Assembly: GCA_003013855.2 (NCBI GenBank) | Contig: PVNU02000927.1 | Span: 62,001 to 126,000 of the forward strand | Direction: 5' to 3' | DNA length: 64,000 bases | DNA from: Liriodendron chinense | Taxonomy: Eukaryota > Streptophyta > Magnoliopsida > Magnoliales > Magnoliaceae | Shown: one piece after another, positions 31,050-43,226 of the stretch | Position numbering within the stretch: the stretch's first letter is position 1 | How the letters are laid out: each line of letters begins with the position of its first letter | The notes under the pieces: generated by a model | The model's input: the letters and a program-made list of their open reading frames with translations, nothing else | Told to the model about the DNA's origin: nothing | Database searches by the model: none | Position numbers and translations under genes: made by a program

Positions 31050-31410
31050 AAGTTATATAGGCCCCATCATGGTGTATGTGTTGTATCCACACCGTCCATT
31101 CATTTGGAGAGACCATTTTAGGGCATGATCTAAAGAATGAGGCAGATCCAAAGATCAAGTGGACTCCACCAAAGAGAATAGTGGGGATTGAATGCATACC
31201 ATTAAAAACTTCTTTAAGAACACAAGTTTTTTTTATCAAGCTGACATTTGTGTTTTCCCTTTGTCAATATTCATGTTAGCTTATAAAAAGGTTGGATCTC
31301 AAGAAAACATCATAATGAACCATGAACCCTTGGGAGGTTTCAATCCCCACTATTTTCTATGGTGGGGTCCACGTTGTGGATACAGCATCAGGGTGAGGCC
31401 CACAAAACTT
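31050..31410. mobile_element. Foldback MITE copy F
   Basis: Left arm clear (GGCCCCATCATGGTGTATGT, GACCATTTTAGGGCATGATC, AATGAGGCAGATCCAAAGAT); centre with AAGCTGACATTTGTGTTTTC; right arm short (CACTATTTTCTATGGTGGGG). Confidence 0.6.
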
Positions 31411-31514
31411 GGTGACGTCACTTCATTAAGGAGAATCGCTATTGACGCCGTAAGTTGCCCATCCGCGTCCCCATTTGCTGAGAAAAATTTTGCTACACCC
31501 ACGCGTAGTAACGC

Positions 31515-31830
31515 TAGCTACACCGGGTGTAGCGATGACCCCACCATGATGTATGTGTTGTATCCACGCCGTCCATCCATTTGGAGAGATCATTTTAGGA
31601 TATGATACCAAAAATGAGGCAGATCTGAAGCTCAAGTGGCCTCCAAGAAGTTTTTAATGGTTGGCGTTCATTCCACTTTATTTTCTGTGTTGGGTCCACT
31701 TGAGTTCTGAATATGCCTCATTTTTTGTTTCATGACCTAAAATAATCTCGCCAAATTAGTGAACGGAATGGATACAACACATACGTCATGGTGGGGTCAT
31801 TGCTACACCCAGCTAGCGTTGTAAGGCGGT
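31515..31830. mobile_element. Foldback MITE copy G, short form
   Basis: Terminal inverted repeats AACGCTAGCT ... GGGTGTAGCGATGACCCC (left) and the inverse on the right (GGTGGGGTCATTGCTACACC, then AGCTAGCGTT). The arms are about 130 bp with almost no central spacer. No clean target duplication found. Confidence 0.65.
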
Positions 31831-32061
31831 GGAATGATAAAATATTTCAATAATGAGGTAGGTTTTGAAATCCTTTTGAAAAAAGTATCAGAATATAAAT
31901 TATAATATGTAGGTTTTTTCAAGACGCGGATTGCATCACGCCCTCGCCCGTCCTGTGTGTTGTATGTTCAACTTAAAACGAAAAAAAAAAAAAAAAACGA
32001 TAAATGGTACGGATAAACAGATAAATCACAGTGGGCTCCCACACAGATGTGCTCGTCCGTG

Positions 32062-32657
32062 GGCGCGGTTGGGTATTACCCCCACCAGGACCTAGCTAGA
32101 GACGGACAGTCATGTAAGGAGCTCTGTGGAGCCCACCGTGATGTATATGTTTTATCCGGGCCGTCCATCTACTTTGAAATACCATTTTAGGGCATGATCT
32201 CAAAAAGAAGGCAGGTCTAAGTCTCAATTGGACCACACCATGAGAGGCAGTGGGGATTGAGTTCCTACCATTGAAAACTTCCTAGGTTCCCCCATGATGT
32301 TTATTTTCCATCCAACCTATTCATAAAGTAGCATAGACATGTATGAAGCTAAAATATAAATATCAGCATAGACATGTATGAAGCTAAAATATAAATAGAC
32401 ATGTATAAAGTAGCATAGACTTCTGTGACTTCCAAGAAGTTTTCAACGGTAGAATGTCAATCTCCACTACTTTCTGTGGTGTGGTCCACTTGAGCGTTCA
32501 ATCTACCTCCCTTCTGGGATATTGACCTAAAATGATCTTTAAAAATGAATGGATAGTGTGGATAAAACATATACATCACGGTGGGCCCCACAAAGCCCAT
32601 GACAGGACCGTCCGTCTCTAGCTAGGTCCTAGTGGGGGTAGTACCCAATCCGCGCAC
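32062..32657. mobile_element. Foldback MITE copy H with 10-bp target duplication (Mutator-like)
   Basis: A 596-bp element bounded by direct repeats CTCGTCCGTG at 32052-32061 and 32658-32667. The arms, about 220 bp each, begin GGCGCGGTTGGGTATTACCC and end with the inverse (GGGGGTAGTACCCAATCCGC). They continue through GTCCGTCTCTAGCTAGGTCC. The centre holds repeats of AGACATGTATGAAGC. Long inverted termini with a 9-10-bp duplication are diagnostic of Mutator-like elements. No coding. Confidence 0.88.
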
Positions 32658-32957
32658 CTCGTCCGTGCTAGAGATTGGCGGGTAGAACACAATCCGCTTC
32701 CCCTTTTTCATCCCAACCATAAGTTCCAAAGGTCCATACCGATGCAATAACAATCCCATGATCCTAACCGTCCATATCCTAGAAGCTATTGTGGGTGAAC
32801 GAAGGTTCAAAAACGACATTAAAAGGATGATTCCATCAGTTGGTGAACTTGAATGTTTTACTATATCTTCTTCCAACCATTGATTTGATTGAGACTAAAG
32901 TCTGATGGTCAGGATTACCCTTTCAGCATGTTTTTGTACTGTGATCCATCCACGTAC

Positions 32958-34116
32958 TGTTGAGAAATTTCTGATCTTTGAAAATAAATTTGGAAAAAAT
33001 TGAGAAATAAGGATAGGCTGAAGCACGTGAAAAACATGCTGTCCTTAAAGCGTAATTCGCCCCTATTCAATATAATTTTGAGTCTGCTGATAGGTTGCAG
33101 GCGGATTGCTTCCAGGATACAACGAGCCTTATGTGGTTCTGCGTTCAGCAAGAAACGAAGGAACTACTATGGAACTCAATAACACAGTCTAGCAGATAAA
33201 GAAAAGAAAGAGAGAAAAGGAATGGTTGTCTTCTTCTTGCAGCAGCAGAACACTACACTGGTCGAAGTGCTTGATTTATATCAACCAAACCGAGAGGCTA
33301 ATAGACTCAGATGGGTGCTGGTTCAGTAGAGACAGTTGTGATTGTTGTTGTTGTGTAGGAATGAATCAGGCCTGTTCGATTTATATAGGCAAGGGTGGCT
33401 GGCAGTTTTGGTCCAGAGCCATAATGGCACTAGTCGTTTTCTGGCTGTTGTGAGAAACTAGCCATTTATGGCAGTTTCTGACTGTTGTGCATGTGGGAGT
33501 TACACACCAGCATGCTGGCTGTTTAGACTCAATGGCTAGTCGTTTCTGACTGTTGGGCTAGCCACATGCAGCTGTTACTGCATGGTCTGAACCGTTACTC
33601 CATGAGCAGTTACACAGGTCCCTCTTATTAGCCCTGCAGCTCTCTATAAAAAGCAAAGATGTCTCTCTGTCAGACCTCCCACCCACAGCACCTCCTTTGT
33701 TCCGAACCCAGCCACCTGACCTACTACCTAACCTCTGTCGTACTGCGACTCGCACCAGTCTCGCTCCGGTCCGCGACACGATGCTCACGTACGAAGTGCC
33801 AAGTGCGCCACTAGCGCCTCTACAGCCACACTGCCTCACTTGCCCACACCCTCGCACCTAGCCCTAGCCTGAGCCCGTGCCCGTGCCTGAGACCAAGACC
33901 GAGAACGAGCCCATGCCCGTGCACGTGCACGGTGTTCCAGTGTTTCGCACTGGAACATGCAAGCCACCATACTCCCTCTCTTCCACCATAAATAAGTAAG
34001 GTGCATAACACCCTACTTATAAGGAGGTAAAAATCCTTTCTCCCATCCGATATGGGACAAAACCAAAAGCAATATTTTTTACTTTTAAAATTATTTTTAA
34101 ACAAACTTTTTCAACA
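32958..34116 (-). repeat. 3' LTR of the minus-strand copia element
   Basis: 1159 bp; the minus-strand sense begins TGTTGAAAAAGTTTG and ends CTCAACA. The polypurine tract ACAAGTGGGGGAT (minus strand, 34129-34117) directly precedes it. Confidence 0.9.
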
Positions 34117-34689
34117 ATCCCCCACTTGTTTTAAAATAATTTAAAACAGGAAAAACGATGTCTACAAGAGTATAAAAGATTATATGCATAAAGAAAGATA
34201 TCTTTCGATTTGAATCCTTCCTTAATGTAAGTATTTCAAAGATCTATCGAAATTACTAGTAGCCGCAGCTTTGAACCAGTTATTTTTAGATCACAGGACC
34301 GGAAATACCACACACATACTTTCTAAGTATTATTTGAGTTTCTACAATTCTTGCTCAGCACATTTAATGGCCTTATGCTTATCCTGTTTCGTGAATGATC
34401 CTGAGAAAACTCTCATTCTCATGAGAGGCGGCACCACCTCTACGTTCATATAGGTGAAGTCCTTCCAGTGTCTCCGTTACTTTCAGACACTTGTCCTTAA
34501 GACTGGACTGCATTAAGATTTTTTTAGACTCAACCCTCTTTTTGTAACGGCCAGCACTATAATCCTGGATAAGGTATATATTTATAATTTAGTGCTGAAA
34601 CTTTTCACGTATCAGTAACTTGTTTTTACCCATTGAATCCTTATATAGAGATTTTCTAACTTTAGGTTGGGTTTCCATCACTGGTGAAA

Positions 34690-36120
34690 TCTTTTAAAAA
34701 GAGTTTTAACCCCATCCCTCTGGATGTTGTCCTTACTACCTCTCTCGTTAGAGGTTTAGTAAAAGGATCAGTTAAGTTATTACTTGACTTTACGTAAGAA
34801 ATTGCAATGATTCTATCTTCAATCAGTTGTCTTACATAGTCATATCTTAGACTTATATGTCTGGATTTTCCATTACGTGCCGCTATAGACTCTAGCTGGC
34901 TTCACTATCGCAATGTAGCGAAACAGCCGGTATCGGCTTCACATAGAATGAAATTTCTAAAAGAAGATCTCTGAGCCACTCAGCCTCTTTACCTGTTACA
35001 GCAAGGGCGATGAACTCAGACTCCATAGTAGAGTGAGTTATGCAGGTTTGTTTCTTGGATCCCCAAGATACAGCTGCACCTCCTAAGGTAAAAACCCAAC
35101 AAGTAGCGGATTTGTTGTCACCTGCACTCGATATCCAACTTGCATAAGTATATCCTTCCAGTACAGTTGGAAATTATGAGTAAAATAACCCTAAGTCTTT
35201 GGTTGCTTTTAAATAACCAAGTACTCTTCCTATTGCCTTCCAATGTTCTATACTGGGATTACTAGTAAGCCTACTTAGTTTACTCATAGCATATGCAATG
35301 TCTGGTCTAGTGCATTGCATTGCATACATTAGACTTCCTATAACACTCGCATACTCTAATTGTGCAACTGTTCTTCCAGTATTTTCATTTAACTTGATAC
35401 TTGGATCGAATGTGGTTTTCGCTTCTTTAATATTCAGGTGTTTAAACTTGTTTATCATTTTCTCAATATAATGAGATTGGCATAGCGCATAACCCCCGCT
35501 ATGACTTTTTACTTAATACCTAAAATGGTATCAACTTGTCCAAGATCCTTCATTTTAAATACAGAAGATAGAAACTTCTTTGTTTCAGTTACACCTTCCA
35601 TCTTGTTACTTATTATTAACATGTCATCAACGTATAAACAAATAACAATTATATAGTTACTACTTGTTCTGGAATATATGCATTTGTCAGCTACATTATG
35701 CATGAAACCATGAGAAAGTATTTTAGAATCAAACTTCTCATGCCACTGTTTAGGTGCTTGTTTTAGTCCATACAATGATTTAATTAATTTACAGACTTTC
35801 TTCTCATTTCCTGGCAGAACGAACCCTTCAAGTTGTTCCATGTATACCTCCTCGTCGAGGTCTCCATTCAGGAAAGTAGTCTTCACATCCATCTGATGAA
35901 TATATAGCTGATGTATGGATGCTAAAGCAAACATAATTCTAATAGATGTTATTCTCGCCACAGGTGAGTATGTGTTAAAATAATCTATTCCTTCTTTTTG
36001 TCTGAATCCTTTAGCTACTAGTCTAGCTTTAAAGGTTTGAATAGTTCTATCAGTATGATATTTCTTTCTAAATACCTACTTACACCTTATGAGTTTTGAA
36101 GCTGGAGGTAGATCCACCAG
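34690..36120 (-). pseudogene. Copia reverse transcriptase and RNase H fragment
   Basis: RT reads MARITSIRIMFALASIHQL, QMDVKTTFLNGDLDEEVYME, SLYGLKQAPKQW and CLYVDDMLIISN, with the YVDD active site intact (35961-35509). It continues as TVAQLEYASVIGSLMYAMQC and RPDIAYAMSKLSRL (35458-35174). RNase H shows TMESEFIALAVTGKEAEWLR near 35000 and degenerates to about 34690. Stops split the frame. Confidence 0.85.
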
Positions 36121-36129
36121 ATCCCAGGT

Positions 36130-37720
36130 TTAGTTTGACATAATCGAGTCCATCTCATCATTGATAGCTTCTTTCCAAAAAGTTGAATCTCTAGAAGTTA
36201 CAACTTCTCTATAGATTGTTGGATCATCTTCTATAGTCATAACTATAGGTATCTTTCTAGTAACATTCTCTCTACCTCCTTCTACGAGATGAAAAGAGAT
36301 ACGCTGAGAGTCTATCTGTTCAGGATCAAGACTCTTTTCTACTCTTACCCTTTGACCCCTACGTGATTCTATTGGAGCTTTAACTTCTTGTTGAGCTTCT
36401 ACTATTGGTTTCTCTGTTGGAGTTTGGATTTCATTATCCTTTGACTCTAAGGATAGTGAGTTTTTAAAGAACTCAACATCTCTAGACTCTGTGATTGTAT
36501 TAGACTCTAAGTTTACGAGTCTATATGCTTTGCTATTTTGTGCATACCCTACAAAGGCACACTTAATAGTTCTGGATCCTAATTTAGTTCTTTTGGGATC
36601 AGGTATTCTACAATATGCGAAGCACCCCCACACTTTAAGATATCCTAGATTAGGTTTTCTACTTTTCAATACCTCATATGGTGAAGTGTTAAACTTCTTA
36701 GAAGGAACTCTATTTAGGATGTGGTACGCTGCGAGAAGTGCTTCTCCCCAAAGTCCTAGTGACAACTTTGCTTGTATTAGCATTGAGTTGACCATTTCTA
36801 CTAAGGTTCTATTCTTCCGTTTAACTATACCGTTCTGTTGTGGTGTGTACAGTGCAGTGCATTGGTGTATTATGCCATGTTCTTCACAGAAGTTAGAGAA
36901 TTCATTTAAAAAATACTCTCCTCTTCTGTCGCTACGAAGAACTTTTATACTCTTGTTTAGTTGATTTTCCATTTCTGCTTTATATATCTTAAACATGTTG
37001 AGTGCTTCATCTTTATTCTTTAGAAGATATACATGTACATATCTGGAGCAATCATCGATGAAGGTTATAAAGTATCTTCTTCCTCCATGTGTAAGAATGC
37101 CATTTAACTCACAGATATCAGTGTGTATTAGGTCCAATATTTGAGATGATCTCTCAACACTAGGAAAATGTTTCTTTGTAAATTTGGACCTTATGCACAC
37201 TTCACATTTGTCATTTTGACTATCTGTGTATGAGATTAAGCCATTCTTAGACATGAATTTTAAGATACTATAACCTATGTGTGCTAATCTACCATGCCAT
37301 AATGCTACAGATTCAATCATATACGCAGAAGAGTTACTTTCACTCAAGGAAAACTTTATCATCCCATTACAAGCATATCCCTTACCAACGAAATTTTCGT
37401 TCTTCGACAGAATCAGTTTTCCTGACTCAAATACTACCCGTATTTCAGGTTTTCCCAAAAGATCCCTAGAAACTAAGTTTTGTCTCATGTCAGGGACATG
37501 TAATACATTAGTTAGGATCACTTTCTTTCCAGAGGTAAAGACTTGTTCCATGGTTCCTTTACCTACAACCTTCGATTGGACTTCATTACCCATTTGGACC
37601 TCTTGACCATCGGTCACGTCCTCATAAGTTTTAAAGGCTGATCTATCATAACTTACATGGACTGTGGTAGCTGTATCATACTACCAACCTGGTACTTTGC
37701 CTTGGATCATGTTTACCTCA
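36130..37720 (-). pseudogene. Copia protease remnant, integrase and start of RT
   Basis: The longest open stretch is 495 aa (37617-36130). It runs from just after the protease active site through LHVPDMRQNLVS to the integrase zinc site (WHGRLAHIGY, CEVCIRSKF), then HTDICELNG, VLRSDRRGEYF and QQNGIVKRKNR, where Lys replaces the catalytic Glu. Upstream, the protease site reads YDTATTVHVS after a stop, so the expected Asp-Thr-Gly has lost its Gly. Both enzymes are therefore dead. Confidence 0.85.
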
Positions 37721-37754
37721 GTGATCATGGCAATTATGTCTTCTTCAACTGCAC

Positions 37755-38580
37755 TTACCTCATTCTTCGATTTTCGAAGTCGGCATACTCGAGCGTAATG
37801 CATGGTTTCCCACAGACATGGTAGGGGCCTTTGAACTTTCCGTTCTTCTTCTGTGGTTTCTTGAATTTCCCTTTATTGGGTTTCAGGGAACTGTTCTTCT
37901 CGGGATTCTTATTTTGGGTACTTTCTACTGCTTGCACCTTGGATGAGGAATTCCCATTTTCATTTTTCTTTTCACGGTTTCGGGATTCTTCCTCTATTCG
38001 GATATGTTTCTAGATTTGTTCCAGTGAATAATCCTCGGTTTTATGTAGCAGTTTCTTCCTGTATTCTGTCCAACTCGGGGGCAATTTTGCGATAATAGCC
38101 CCGACTTAGAAAGATTCAGAGATATCAATTTTTAGGGCATTAATTTTGCTAACAATTAGCTGTAGTTCTTTGATTTGGGCTAACAACGATTTGTTATCTA
38201 CCATGGTGTAGTCGAAATAGCTAGCTATGAAATAGTTGTTCGTACCTTCTTTTTTTGCCTTGAATTTGAACTCGAGAGCGGTCCAAATTTCTTTGGCAGA
38301 TTCAGTTTTGGTGTACTGATCATACAGACGATTAGATAGCGTGTTCAGAATGTGTCCTCGACACAGCAGATTATCTTCTTCTCTTTTGATGCGTGCCTTG
38401 ATCTGCTCAGTCGTGTCTTTATCAGTAGCTGGAGGAAGCGGCTTCAAGTTCGGGTCTAAGATTTAGATTATCTTCAATGTCGTAAGCAGGAACTTTATCT
38501 TATCCTGCCATCTGGTGAAATTGGTTCCATCGAATGGATCCAGACGAATCAGATCCTGGTTCATCAATTTGATTGATGAT
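37755..38580 (-). pseudogene. Copia gag remnant
   Basis: LDPFDGTNFTRWQDKIKFLL near 38550, then TTEQIKARIKREEDNLLCRG and EIWTALEFKFKAKKEGTNNY (38447-38106). A Lys-rich segment with a damaged zinc knuckle (CHVCGKP, second half lost) ends near 37760. Stops separate the parts. Confidence 0.8.
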
Positions 38581-38625
38581 ACCCATTCGATTTCTATATC
38601 AGAAAAATGAATTACGCTTTAAGAT

Positions 38626-39726
38626 TATTGAGAAATTTCTGATCTTTGAAAATAAATTTGGAAAAAATCGAGAAATAAAGACAGGCTGAAGCACGTGAAA
38701 AACACGCTGTCCTTAAAGCGTAATTCGCCCCTATTCAGTATAATTTTGAGTCTGCTGATAGGTTGCAGGCGGATTGCTTCTAGGATACGACAAGCCTTAT
38801 GTGATTCTATGTTCAGTAAGAAATGAATGAACCACTATGGAACTTAGTAACACAGTCTGGCAGATAAAGAAAAGAAAGTGAGAAAATGAATGGCAGTCTT
38901 CTTCTTGCAGCAGCAGACCAATACACTGGTCTAAGTGGCTTGGTTTATATCAACCAAACCGAGAGGCTAATAGACTCAGATGGGTGCTAGTTCAGTAGAG
39001 ACAGTTGTGATTGCTGTTGTTGTGTAGGAATGAACCAAGCCTGTCCGGTTTAAATAGGCAAGGGTGGCTGGCAGTTTTGGTCCAGAGCCATAATGGCACT
39101 AGTTGTTTTCTGGCTGTTGTGAGAAACTAGCCGTTTATGGCAGTTTTTTACTGTTGTGCATGTGGGAGTTACACACCTGCATGCTGACTGTTTAGACTCA
39201 ATGGCTAGCCGTTTCTGACTGTTGGGCTAGCCACATGCAGCTGTTACTGCATGGTCTAAATCGTTACTGCAAGAGCAGTTACACAGGTCCCTTTAATTAG
39301 CCCTGCAGCTCTCTATAAAAAGCAAAGAGGTTTCTCTGTCAGACCTCCCACCCACAGCACCTCCTCTGTTCCGATCCTAGCCACCTGACCTACTACCTAG
39401 CATCTGTCGCACCGTGACTCGCACCAGTCTCGCTCCGGTCTGCAACACGATGCGCTCGTGCGAAGTGCCAAGTGCGCCACTAGCGCCTCTATAGCCACAC
39501 TGCCTCACGTGCCCACGCCCTCGCACCTAACCTGAGCTCGAGACCGAGCCCGTGCGCGTGCACGGTGTTCCAGTGCTTCGCACTGCAACACGCAAGCCAC
39601 CATACTCTCTCTCTTCCACCATAAATAAGTAAGGTGCACAACACCCTACTTATAAAGAGGTAAAAATCCTTTCTCCCATCCGATATGGGACAAAAACAAA
39701 TTATTTTCAAACAAACTTTTTCAACA
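38626..39726 (-). repeat. 5' LTR of the minus-strand copia element
   Basis: 1101 bp, colinear with 32958-34116 except for short deletions near its 39680 end and in the GCCCGTGCC-type repeats. The internal terminus has decayed to TATTGAG instead of TGTTGAG. Confidence 0.9.
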
Positions 39727-40324
39727 CGTACTACCCAGCTGATGATAAGTTCTGGGCAATCACCAAGAGCTTAAATGTTTTTCTTGAATATGCCATTAAT
39801 TAGGTCCCTACATATGTGTGATCCAGGCCACAAGTGAGCATTAATTAGTAAGAACTTCTCCACGGTGAACTCAACCGATGGGCCACACACATACATTGAA
39901 CGTAGACCATTGATAATCCTTTCTCTGCCCGTTTTATCTTTAATGAGTAAAACTGTGGCCTAACTTTTGGTCGGGGCTTGTTAAAGATGGACCCATATCA
40001 TGAACCACCTAAACATGGTAGATGGGCTCTAGTTTTTGCCCGGCACATCTTTGTAAGTACATGTACTCAAAGTGGTTAGTGTGAAAAATATACATAGCTT
40101 TGGATTTGGACGACTTTCTTTTAGGGGCAAAACCATGGAAATACATAAGCCTTGGCAAAGCGAAGGAATCCATAGATGTAGTTTGAGAAGAGAAAATAGG
40201 AGTACAGTGGATGCGGATGGAAATGGAAAAGTTGTCATGGTTAAGTAGAGAACGACTAGATTTATATTTCACCACCATTTGGAAATGGTGGTAGGAATCC
40301 TCACCTGGATTCGAATTATCTACC

Positions 40325-40752
40325 AAATCTAGGTGGGGCCCAGTTTGATGTTTGTGGTGAATCCACTTTGGCCATCCGTTTTTCCATATCATGTTAGGGC
40401 ATGGGCCAAAAAATGACACAGTTCCATAACTCAAGTGGACCACATGACAGTAAAAAGCGTGTAGGAAAATGCTCACCATTGAGAACAACCTAGGGTCCAC
40501 CCTGATGTTTTTATGTCATTCATACCGTTAATAAGGCAATCCTACTAGTATTGACTGAAAACACCAAAGAATTATCCTGATTTAAAACTTTTGTTGCACC
40601 ATGGATGTTTCAATCGTGGACATTCAATACTCACTCTTTCTTATTGTGTGGCCCAGTTTAGTTTTAAATCTACCTCATTTTTCGGCCCATGTCCTTACAT
40701 GATCTGGAAAGACATATGGACAGGGTGGATTCTCACAAACATCATGAGAAGC
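40325..40752. mobile_element. Foldback MITE copy I
   Basis: Left arm GGTGGGGCCCAGTTTGATGT with CATGTTAGGGCATGGGCC and CTCAAGTGGACCACATGAC; right arm the inverse (GTGTGGCCCAGTTTAG, GGCCCATGTCCTTACATG). More diverged than copy H. 39732-40324 shows no feature; ORFs across this stretch are shadows. Confidence 0.65.
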
Positions 40753-40789
40753 TTCCTGTTGCAATAAGTATTTCTCACAAATAGAGTTG

Positions 40790-40985
40790 AGCATGAGCCG
40801 AGCTGAGCCGAGCTTAGCCATGTTCGAGCTAGGCTCGGTCACCGAGTGGCCTGGCTCGTGTTCGGCTTAGCTCGGCCATCGAGCTGGAGTTTCATGTTCG
40901 AGCTAGCTCGTCCGAGCTTCGAGCCAAGTTCGAGTTGGAGCCTTTCAAGCTGAATTCGAGTTGAGAGTCGAGCTTGGGGCAAAAT
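40790..40985. repeat. GAGCT/CGAGC-rich degenerate tract
   Basis: About 200 bp of GAGCCGAGCT, AGCTCGGC and GTTCGAGCT words in both orientations. Low complexity, origin unclear; a third tract of this design besides 17072-17521 and 23100-23275. Confidence 0.5.
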
Positions 40986-41131
40986 TTGACGGAGTGGCTG
41001 GTCAGACATTGGGCAGTTGTTGGGGGTCGTCGGTCAGGCAGCGACTGCAACAATGGCTGCCGGCCTAGCAGGGTATGGTGCTCGCACTGAGGCAGGCAGG
41101 ACTGACCTCTCAAACTGAGGCAGTGGCCAGG

Positions 41132-43226
41132 TGTTCGCTTCCCCAAGTGTAGGGTTGCGATGTAGTAATAAATCTCGGTAAGACCGATGTCGATCCACAG
41201 GGAAGGAAATAAACAATTCCAACTATCCTAATAACTAGAATCAAAGAGGTTTGTGAAATTGGTTTTGAACATAAAATAGAAAATCTGATAATGGAAAGAT
41301 AACTAGAGCATTAAGGATCCACTTATAGCTCTCCTTAGATGCATAATTCGCTACGGTTTCTCACTTTCTCAACTATAATCAAAATTAAGATCTATCTAGT
41401 CGGATGATAGAGCGGTTAAAACAATCAACCTAACATATGTATGATCAATGTACATGATTCACTCAATGCAAGCTAGGACGAGCATACTCAATAACATAGG
41501 TCAGTCCCAATTCCAATAGACTAAGTTCACAATCATGACCATCATTAAGTCCTGTCACAAGACAAAGCTAGATCATGATTTGAACTTGATTCAAATCACA
41601 TACATAGTCTCAAACATACTTCAGAAATCCATAAAAGTAAAACTTTGGTAGGAAGTTCCCACATGAAGATCATAGTACTAGAGCGTACTCTAATTCCTTG
41701 GATCATACAGGTCTAGACTAACACATAACAATTAAGAACTCAAGTAATTCTTCCAAACATCCATGAGTCATCATAAGACTAAGAAAAACTACTTTAGTAC
41801 TTGAATTATACTTCAAACCATTGTTCATAAACATGAAATCCAATCTTAAAACCAATAAAAACGAATTAAACAATCTAAGAAAACTATAAGGTTCACCTCT
41901 TAGCTCTAGCTAAGAGATTAGCTAATGAAAAGCATATTAAAAATAAAACTAGAACTAAGAAAAGGAAGAAAAACTAGCTGGAGGAGGCTAGGAAGCCTCC
42001 TATGACTTGAACTCCTTGCTCCCCACGTCCTTGGTTGCCCTGGAATAGAAGAGAGCATCTCCCTTTATAATACAGCAAGAGTACCGCAACGTAAAAGATT
42101 TTGTTTCGCTTCGTACGGCTTAACCAATGGTCGGATTGCCTTCAAATTTGATTTGTAGCTTCCTTGTAATGTGATCTTCCTCATAAATGATTTAGATTTC
42201 CAAATATTATCTTCTGAATGGGCCCACCAATCAGATCACCGACCGCCTCTCAAAATCGCGCACTTCTAGTACCTTTAGAACCAGTCATCTTGCTTTCAAC
42301 GCTCCGGAGTGTACAAATGTTGGATTGATCCCAAAATTTGAACATGGGTAGAAAACTTCCTCCTCTACATGATAGATGGATTAGATTGTCCAAAACAATC
42401 CCAGAATGTGGTCCGAAAATTAGAACATTTAGAGCTTTTATAAACTCTGCGCAGTTGGATCTTTCTGGATGGTCCATCTTTCTTCAACCGGTACGATCAA
42501 ACCACACATCCTTTTGATCTGAAACTTTGTGGTTATTCATATATGGATGTGGTCTAGAAGATGGTCGAAGTAGATTCTTCATATCATCAATGATGGGCCA
42601 CCTGGACTGGCCTAGAGTGGAGTAGGCGGAATTTGGAACTTTCTGGACAGTTCGTATTGTTTTGGCCACCACGATCAATCCGTATCTCCGATCGACACGA
42701 AACCACTTGGTTTAGTTCGGCGTCGAGCTCCTATTTGACATGGACATGTTGGATTTCCAAATATCATTAAGATGGGTCCAGAAAACTATTCCGAAAATCC
42801 AAAAATGGGAATAGCCTGTATCTGAAATCTGACTTCTGAAAGTGCATGGCCGACCTGTCATCCGGCCGGTCGGCCGACCGGTCGGACGACAAGTCGGCCT
42901 TAACAAAATCAATCCAAAGAATTTTCTATTTCTGGAGGGTTTTGCCGGCCGGTAGGTGGCTATGGCCGGCCGGCCGGTCAGGCTGTAAATTGTGACTTTT
43001 TCAAACTTTTCTTCATCCAATGCATTACATTATTCCTCCATCTCATATCCTTTATTTCTTTGATCTTCAAGGCATACAAAGTGACTCTTTTAACCATGAA
43101 TTGGTGAAGTCTCCCTCTCATTCCTACAATCACAAATCCATGCATTAGATTAGTCTTTAAATCATGATAACCATGCATAATGAGTGATGAATTGGGGTTA
43201 GAATATGCACAATTAAGAGCTCAACA
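41132..43226 (-). repeat. 3' LTR of the non-autonomous element
   Basis: Minus-strand sense begins TGTTGAGCTCTTAATTG and ends GGGGAAGCGAACA. The tract GGTTGGGGGGTG (minus strand, 43238-43227) directly precedes it and is the polypurine tract. Contains CCGGCCGGTCGGCC-rich words near 42850-42980. Confidence 0.88.

Larger units (their letters stand above)
32958..39726 (-). mobile_element. Degenerate Ty1/copia retrotransposon
   Basis: 6,769 bp on the minus strand with LTRs 32958-34116 and 38626-39726. The perfect 5-bp target duplication CGTAC lies at 32953-32957 and 39727-39731. Domain order on the minus strand is gag, protease, integrase, RT, RNase H, which defines copia. A hand comparison of about 190 bp of LTR gave roughly 8% differences, so the insertion is old. 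The RT wording (EEVYMEQLEGF, SLYGLKQAP) suggests a Tork-type lineage, tentatively. No standard primer-binding site adjoins the 5' LTR. Confidence 0.9.

Noticed and set aside
33558..34104. Minus-strand ORFs with HGHGLVLGLGLRHGHG-like repeats
   Set aside because: They arise from GCCCGTGCC repeats in the copia LTR and are not conserved in the other LTR (39489-39710 is disrupted).
36491..37606. Plus-strand ORFs of 109 and 157 aa
   Set aside because: Antisense shadows of the copia integrase on the minus strand; no domain recognised.
40009..40500. 163-aa minus-strand ORF
   Set aside because: Half of it lies in foldback MITE copy I and no protein family is recognised; most likely chance.
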